Below are positions 59,930-64,000 of a stretch of DNA of 64,000 nt, in pieces. The DNA is from Lachnospiraceae bacterium (GTDB taxonomy: Bacteria; Bacillota; Clostridia; Lachnospirales; Lachnospiraceae). Within the stretch, counting starts at the first letter, position 1, and every line of letters begins with the position of its first letter. A model generated the notes under the pieces. That model was given only the letters and a program-made list of their open reading frames with translations, had not been told where the DNA came from and searched no databases. The stretch covers positions 1 to 64,000 of the forward strand of contig CAJTIR010000017.1 in the NCBI GenBank assembly GCA_910576385.1, given 5' to 3'. Position numbers and translations under genes: made by a program.

Positions 59930-61054
59930 TTAATATTCCCCCTTTCGATATTTTAAAGGCTGAAGTCCTACATTCAGTACAAGCCCTATTCCAATAAAAA
60001 GACTTACCAAAGATGTCAGTCCGTAACTTACAAAAGGTAAGGGCAAACCTGTATTTGGCATCATTCCAGTTACTACGCAAATATTGACAAAAGTTTGGAA
60101 TCCAATCCAAGTAGCAACACCACCGCAGATCAAACGTCCAGATAAATCTTTTGCCTTGCGTCCCACTAAAATACATTCTATTACGATCATTAATAACAAA
60201 AGCAAGATTGCGGCAGCTCCAATGAAACCGAGTTCCTCTCCCGCCACAGAAAAGATAAAATCTGTCTGCGGTTCTGGGATAAAATTACCATTTTTAACAG
60301 AAAATACAGTGTCATTGTTTAAACCCTTGCCCCACAATTGGCCAGAACCGATCGCCATAATAGAATTTTGCTGCTGATAGGCGTCTGTGGCATATTTTTC
60401 TGGCTGCAGCCATGCCATAATGCGCCGCCACTGATAATCATCCAGGATTTTCTGTCCAGGCTGTAAGATCAGATAGATAAATAATGCTCCTGATGGAACT
60501 AGTACTGCAAGGACACCTGCTATTATTTTATAACTTAATCCACTTAAAAACAAGAGTGCAATAAAAATTATCGCCACAACAATACTGGTGGAAAGATCCG
60601 GTTGTTGTTCAATCATAATCCAAGGGACAAAGATTAAAATTCCTGATACGATTATAAAAGAAAATTTATTGATTTTTTCATAATATTTGCCAAAAAACCA
60701 GGAAAAAAACAAGATCAATAACACCTTCGATAATTCAGATGGCTGAAATCGGAATCCTCCAACATCTATCCAGCGGACTGCACCACCGCCACTGCCACCA
60801 AATACATGGAACGTAATCAATGAAAGCAGTCCTATATTAAATGCGTAAATTAGCCAATGAAAACGCAGGATAAAGGAATAATCTATCACAGAAACAACCA
60901 CCATTACGAACACTCCCAAAAGCAGCCCCAGCACCTGTTTACTCTGTACCGATTTTTGTGCGCTGCCTATGACGCGAATCCCGAGCATGGTAAGCGCCAC
61001 CACCCAGAAAATCAAACGAAATTTGTAATTTTTAATTTGATATTGTTTCAACAT
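59930..61054 (-). CDS. rodA: RodA/FtsW/SpoVE family peptidoglycan polymerase
   Basis: A 374-residue SEDS glycosyltransferase with about ten membrane helices. Conserved pieces: GGAVRWIDVGGFRFQPSELS, QPDLSTSIV, TDFIFSVAGEELGFIGA and GLPLPFVSYGLTS. Placement next to minCDE and a class B PBP indicates the rod-elongation RodA rather than FtsW or SpoVE. It polymerises lipid II together with the PBP encoded at the right edge. Confidence 0.92.
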   Translation of the reverse strand: MLKQYQIKNYKFRLIFWVVALTMLGIRVIGSAQKSVQSKQVLGLLLGVFVMVVVSVIDYSFILRFHWLIYAFNIGLLSLITFHVFGGSGGGAVRWIDVGGFRFQPSELSKVLLILFFSWFFGKYYEKINKFSFIIVSGILIFVPWIMIEQQPDLSTSIVVAIIFIALLFLSGLSYKIIAGVLAVLVPSGALFIYLILQPGQKILDDYQWRRIMAWLQPEKYATDAYQQQNSIMAIGSGQLWGKGLNNDTVFSVKNGNFIPEPQTDFIFSVAGEELGFIGAAAILLLLLMIVIECILVGRKAKDLSGRLICGGVATWIGFQTFVNICVVTGMMPNTGLPLPFVSYGLTSLVSLFIGIGLVLNVGLQPLKYRKGEY

Positions 61055-61087
61055 AATAAAAGCATCCTTACCTTTTTGTCTATCATA

Positions 61088-61369
61088 TTATTTAGAAACG
61101 CCAGTATGTTTCATATCTTTAATCGGGATATTTGCATATAGCGCTGGAACGTTTCCGTTATTTCCTTCTGATTCTGTCTGAGTGATCTGAATATCCAATC
61201 CCTCTGCATCAATTTCCATATATTTTGAAATAACTTGGATAATGTCATTTTTTATCATTTCCATCACATCTGGTGAACAATTTGCACGGTCGGAAACCAA
61301 TAACAGCTTTAACCGGTCTCTGGCAATGTCACCGGAAGTCTTCTTTTTAAATAAGTCTAATAAACCCAT
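61088..61369 (-). CDS. minE: Cell division topological specificity factor MinE
   Basis: A 93-residue MinE. N-terminus GLLDLFKKKTSGDIARDRLK is the membrane and MinD-contact helix; VISKYMEIDAEGLDIQI is the dimer domain. It stimulates MinD ATPase and gives pole-to-pole oscillation. Its presence shows that this Clostridial lineage uses MinE rather than only DivIVA for Min placement. Confidence 0.93.
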   Translation of the reverse strand: MGLLDLFKKKTSGDIARDRLKLLLVSDRANCSPDVMEMIKNDIIQVISKYMEIDAEGLDIQITQTESEGNNGNVPALYANIPIKDMKHTGVSK

Positions 61370-61381
61370 TTCGGTTTCCTC

Positions 61382-62173
61382 CTAATTTTTTTTAAACAGA
61401 TCTCGGAATCTATTCCATACACTGGATTTCACTTCCAGATCCAAAAATGGCACCTCTTCCCCTAAAATTCTATGACAAATGTTTTCAAATGCCTTTCCAG
61501 CGAGACAATCACTGCCGACCAGCGGTTCTCCTTGGTTGGTAGATATTACAATCTGTTCGTCATCTGGAACGGCTCCAATTAAATCAATTGCCAGAATATC
61601 GGTGACATCATTGATATTCATCATATCTCCACGTTTTACCATATCCATACGCAGACGATTGACAATCAATTCTACCTTTTTGACCTCATTTGCTCCTAAT
61701 AACCCAATAATACGATCGGCATCACGGATTGCAGATACCTCAGGCGTTGTGACAACCAGAGCGCGGTCAGCGCCTGCAATCGCATTTTTAAAACCTTGCT
61801 CAATTCCGGCAGGACAATCCAGTAAAATATAATCAAAATCTTCTTTTAATTCATCAATCAATTTTACCATCTGTTCTGGTGAAACGGCTGATTTATCGCG
61901 TGTTTGTGCAGAAGGAAGTAAAGAAAGATTAGGGTAACGCTTGTCCTTAATCAGTGCCTGTTTCATTCGGCAGTTCCCCTCCACTACATCCACCAAATTA
62001 TAGACAATCCTATTTTCCAGTCCCATGACCACATCCAAATTACGAAGTCCGATATCGGTATCAATCAAAACGACTTTTTTATTTAACTGCGCCAGTCCGG
62101 TTCCTACATTTGCGGTGGTAGTAGTCTTTCCAACCCCGCCTTTTCCTGATGTTATAACGATTACTTCACTCAT
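61382..62173 (-). CDS. minD: Septum site-determining ATPase MinD
   Basis: A 263-residue MinD. The deviant Walker A GKGGVGKTTTTANVG (about 10-24), VLIDTDIGLRNLDVVMGLEN, and LLDCPAGIEQGFKNAI are conserved. The C-terminus VWNRFRDLFKKN is an amphipathic membrane-targeting helix. Encoded between minC and minE with small gaps. Confidence 0.97.
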   Translation of the reverse strand: MSEVIVITSGKGGVGKTTTTANVGTGLAQLNKKVVLIDTDIGLRNLDVVMGLENRIVYNLVDVVEGNCRMKQALIKDKRYPNLSLLPSAQTRDKSAVSPEQMVKLIDELKEDFDYILLDCPAGIEQGFKNAIAGADRALVVTTPEVSAIRDADRIIGLLGANEVKKVELIVNRLRMDMVKRGDMMNINDVTDILAIDLIGAVPDDEQIVISTNQGEPLVGSDCLAGKAFENICHRILGEEVPFLDLEVKSSVWNRFRDLFKKN

Positions 62174-62194
62174 CCTACTATATCCTCCTGATAT

Positions 62195-62884
62195 TTATAT
62201 ATTATTCAATAGTCCTTTTGTAATTGGCTCAATATAAATATTTCCGTCCTTTACAATCGCGACTTGCGGTTCGGTGACAACCGGCTGTTTCTTCCACCGT
62301 TTCCTCGTAGTCTGTACCTTATCAGCGCTTCGCCCAATGACATCTCCAATTTTGATCTGAATCGGATCCATTTCCAATGCTGCCACAAAAGCCTGTTCAT
62401 TGCCATTTGCCCCCGCATAGGCATTTCCCTTTAAGGCTCCTAAAATCACAATATTTCCCTTGGAGATTACCTTAGCTCCTGGATTTACATCCCCAAGTAC
62501 AATAACACTGCTCTCACAGTCTAATACTTGGCCAGAACGAAGTGTTCCTTTGTAAAATTCTCCAGTTTTTCCAGATTGCTCTTCCTCAAAATCTTCAATT
62601 TTCTGGCGTACCAGTTCCTCTTTCAGTGCATCATTTTCCAGGATACATATAATGTTCAATTCCGTGTTTTCTGTGATTGTTTCAATGATTCGGAACTCTT
62701 CTTCTTGTGTCAGCTCCCTGCCCTCAAAAGAAACCGCCATTTTTGCATTTTTAAAAAATCCTTCGGACTCCTTAAATTTTTCCAAGATACATTTCAATAA
62801 TTCTTCAAAGTCCATGCTGTCATCCAGAATCAAGTTGATTCCGTATCTATTGCTCTTTAATACCACTGGCTTTGACACATTCAT
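62195..62884 (-). CDS. minC: Septum site-determining protein MinC
   Basis: A 229-residue MinC. The N-terminal FtsZ-inhibiting domain is less conserved (about 1-100). The C-terminal beta-helix has GTLRSGQVLDCESSVIVLGD, VNPGAKVISKGNIVILGALK and GNAYAGANG, the usual MinD-binding part. It prevents FtsZ rings at the poles. It follows the PBP gene by 11 bp. Confidence 0.93.
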   Translation of the reverse strand: MNVSKPVVLKSNRYGINLILDDSMDFEELLKCILEKFKESEGFFKNAKMAVSFEGRELTQEEEFRIIETITENTELNIICILENDALKEELVRQKIEDFEEEQSGKTGEFYKGTLRSGQVLDCESSVIVLGDVNPGAKVISKGNIVILGALKGNAYAGANGNEQAFVAALEMDPIQIKIGDVIGRSADKVQTTRKRWKKQPVVTEPQVAIVKDGNIYIEPITKGLLNNI

Positions 62885-62895
62885 CCCTCCAAACT

Positions 62896-64000
62896 TTAGT
62901 CCGTAAATCCATTGGTACTGCTTTCAATTTCTTCTGCTTGTCCATCTAACAATGTTTTTTCATCTGCAAGTTTAAAATAATATTTTAAAATATTGCTGGA
63001 TACCTCAGCGGCATTTGCAGAGGTATAACCGTGGGCAATACGAGTGGTAATTGTAATTTCAGGATTCTCAAATGGTGCATATCCGATAAACAACGCATGA
63101 TTGGCGCGTGTTTTGATCTGCTGTGCCGTACCTGTTTTTCCTGCCACTGCCACTGGAAAATCTTTGAAAGATTTGTTATTTTCCACTACCTTGCGCATAC
63201 CATTTTGAATAGCCTCCCAGGAGATGGCTGATACATCTGTAATCTTGCGAATAATTTCCGGTTTAAATTCCTGTATCAATTCCCCGCCTGAGGTTGTTTC
63301 CTTGTTTAAAAGTGTCAGCTTATATACATCGCCGCTGCTTGCCACTGCGGTCAGATATCGTGCAATCTGTGTGGTGGTATAGTTGTGATTTCCCTGTCCA
63401 ATTGCAGATGTTATGGGGTACTCATTGGATATCTGTGGTTCATTTTCAGGGATTTCTATCCCAGTCTTTTCATCTAACCCAAATAATGCGGCATATTTCT
63501 GCAATGCAGTGATACCTTTGCTATCATTATAAGTTCCCCCATCGGAACTTAGTCGATATCCCATCTCATAGAAGAAATAATTACAGGAGTGTTGGATTGC
63601 TTCAGAGATATTGATTCGTCCGTGGGTGCTGCCTGGATAAATCCAGCATTTTGGCGGAGGTGTGATATTTGTATATTCACCCTCATCCTTAATCTCTTCC
63701 CCGACACTCACCACTCCTTCTGTCAAGGCCGCAGCCGCAGTGATTGGTTTAAAGGTAGAACCTGGTGCCGTCCGCTGCTGTGTGGCATTGTTATATTGAG
63801 GCACTGACAAATCGCGTTGCAGTCTCTCAAAATATTCTGAATCCACAGTATTTGCCAGACGATTGGTGTCATAGCCGGGATAAGTGACACAGGCAAGCAG
63901 TTCACCTGTTCTTACATCCACCATGACACAACTTGCTGTACAAGGGTCAAGCGCAAGCTGCGCAGGTGTGATTTTCAAGTTTTTGATCTTATCACGCAAA
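62896..64000 (-). CDS. Class B penicillin-binding protein (transpeptidase), 3' part
   Basis: The C-terminal about 367 codons of a class B PBP, probably PBP2/MrdA-like; the 5' end lies beyond the right edge. The acyl-serine motif is APGSTFKP (STFK), the second motif is SCN in QHSCNYFFYEMG, the third KTG in VAGKTGTAQQ. GYAPFENPEITITTRIAH is also typical. It is the transpeptidase partner of RodA in the same operon with minCDE, an arrangement (mreBCD-PBP2-min-rodA) common in Clostridia. Confidence 0.92.
   Translation of the reverse strand, partial: LRDKIKNLKITPAQLALDPCTASCVMVDVRTGELLACVTYPGYDTNRLANTVDSEYFERLQRDLSVPQYNNATQQRTAPGSTFKPITAAAALTEGVVSVGEEIKDEGEYTNITPPPKCWIYPGSTHGRINISEAIQHSCNYFFYEMGYRLSSDGGTYNDSKGITALQKYAALFGLDEKTGIEIPENEPQISNEYPITSAIGQGNHNYTTTQIARYLTAVASSGDVYKLTLLNKETTSGGELIQEFKPEIIRKITDVSAISWEAIQNGMRKVVENNKSFKDFPVAVAGKTGTAQQIKTRANHALFIGYAPFENPEITITTRIAHGYTSANAAEVSSNILKYYFKLADEKTLLDGQAEEIESSTNGFTD

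Noticed and set aside
1-64000. tRNA or rRNA genes
   Set aside because: No cloverleaf with a GTTCRA-type T-loop and CCA-adjacent acceptor stem, and no conserved rRNA stretch, was noticed; a short tRNA could still be missed without a scan.

Overview
The window is a 64 kb piece of a low-GC Gram-positive chromosome, most likely a spore-forming member of the Lachnospiraceae (Bacillota, Clostridia). The grounds are low GC, strong AGGAGG ribosome-binding sites, sporulation genes (yqfC, yqfD, a SpoVB/MurJ-type flippase), a HisZ-dependent short HisG, the L21-Prp-L27 operon with the extended L27 N-terminus, the TIGR03960/TIGR03936 radical SAM pair, a MinCDE-RodA-MgsA operon, and the DUF6323/DUF6179 pair. 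No tRNA, rRNA, CRISPR array or prophage was seen. The species is not determinable by eye.

Layout. 0.2-2.3 kb: an ECF sigma factor and its DUF4179 membrane partner (minus). 2.4-6.4 kb: endonuclease V, the NMN transporter pnuC followed by a broken nadR remnant, and a chemotaxis receptor. 6.5-13.1 kb: dus, pdp, then yqfC-yqfD-phoH-yqfF-like-ybeY, in which the HD protein has lost its HD signature. 13.1-16.7 kb: a DUF3048 lipoprotein, a flippase and recU. 16.8-22.0 kb: a partial histidine operon hisZ-G-D-B-IE; the last gene carries an N-terminal HisA/HisF-like barrel that looks catalytically dead. 22.1-29.6 kb: an accessory stretch with gene relics (a GyrI-like/serine-hydrolase chimera, a Uma2 relic, a 5'-truncated GNAT), an esterase, the DUF6323/DUF6179 pair, and a WYL regulator beside two GyrI-like proteins and a TfoX-like protein. 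29.8-33.2 kb (minus): TetR, ABC ATPase, ABC permease and an MFS exporter with a clear TetR operator. 33.7-42.6 kb: conserved housekeeping genes (radical SAM pair, RNase E/G, L21-Prp-L27, obgE, yhbY, nadD, yqeK, rsfS).

42.8-47.2 kb: NADAR, and lexA divergent from a yneA-like LysM gene with three LexA-box-like sites, then dtd and a tyrosine recombinase. 47.4-57.3 kb (minus): Cof hydrolase, cytidylate-kinase-like protein, rluD, lspA, aroB, an IS607-type element (split tnpA plus tnpB), ylmH, sepF, yggS and an HlyD-like protein. 57.7-64 kb: DUF378, a P-loop protein, a DD-carboxypeptidase, mgsA, rodA, minE, minD, minC and the 3' part of a class B penicillin-binding protein that runs off the right edge.

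Functional threads: cell wall and division (min, rodA, PBP, sepF, DUF3048, flippase, lspA), ribosome and RNA maturation (ybeY, L21/L27/Prp, obgE, yhbY, rsfS, RNase E/G, rluD), SOS response (lexA, yneA-like), NAD metabolism (pnuC, nadR relic, nadD, NADAR). The least explained signals are intergenic: a two-copy structured element with orphan tails, a 130-bp MITE-like element inside a duplicated hairpin, a 45-bp tandem duplication, and the degenerate enzymes YqfF-like and HisF-like.
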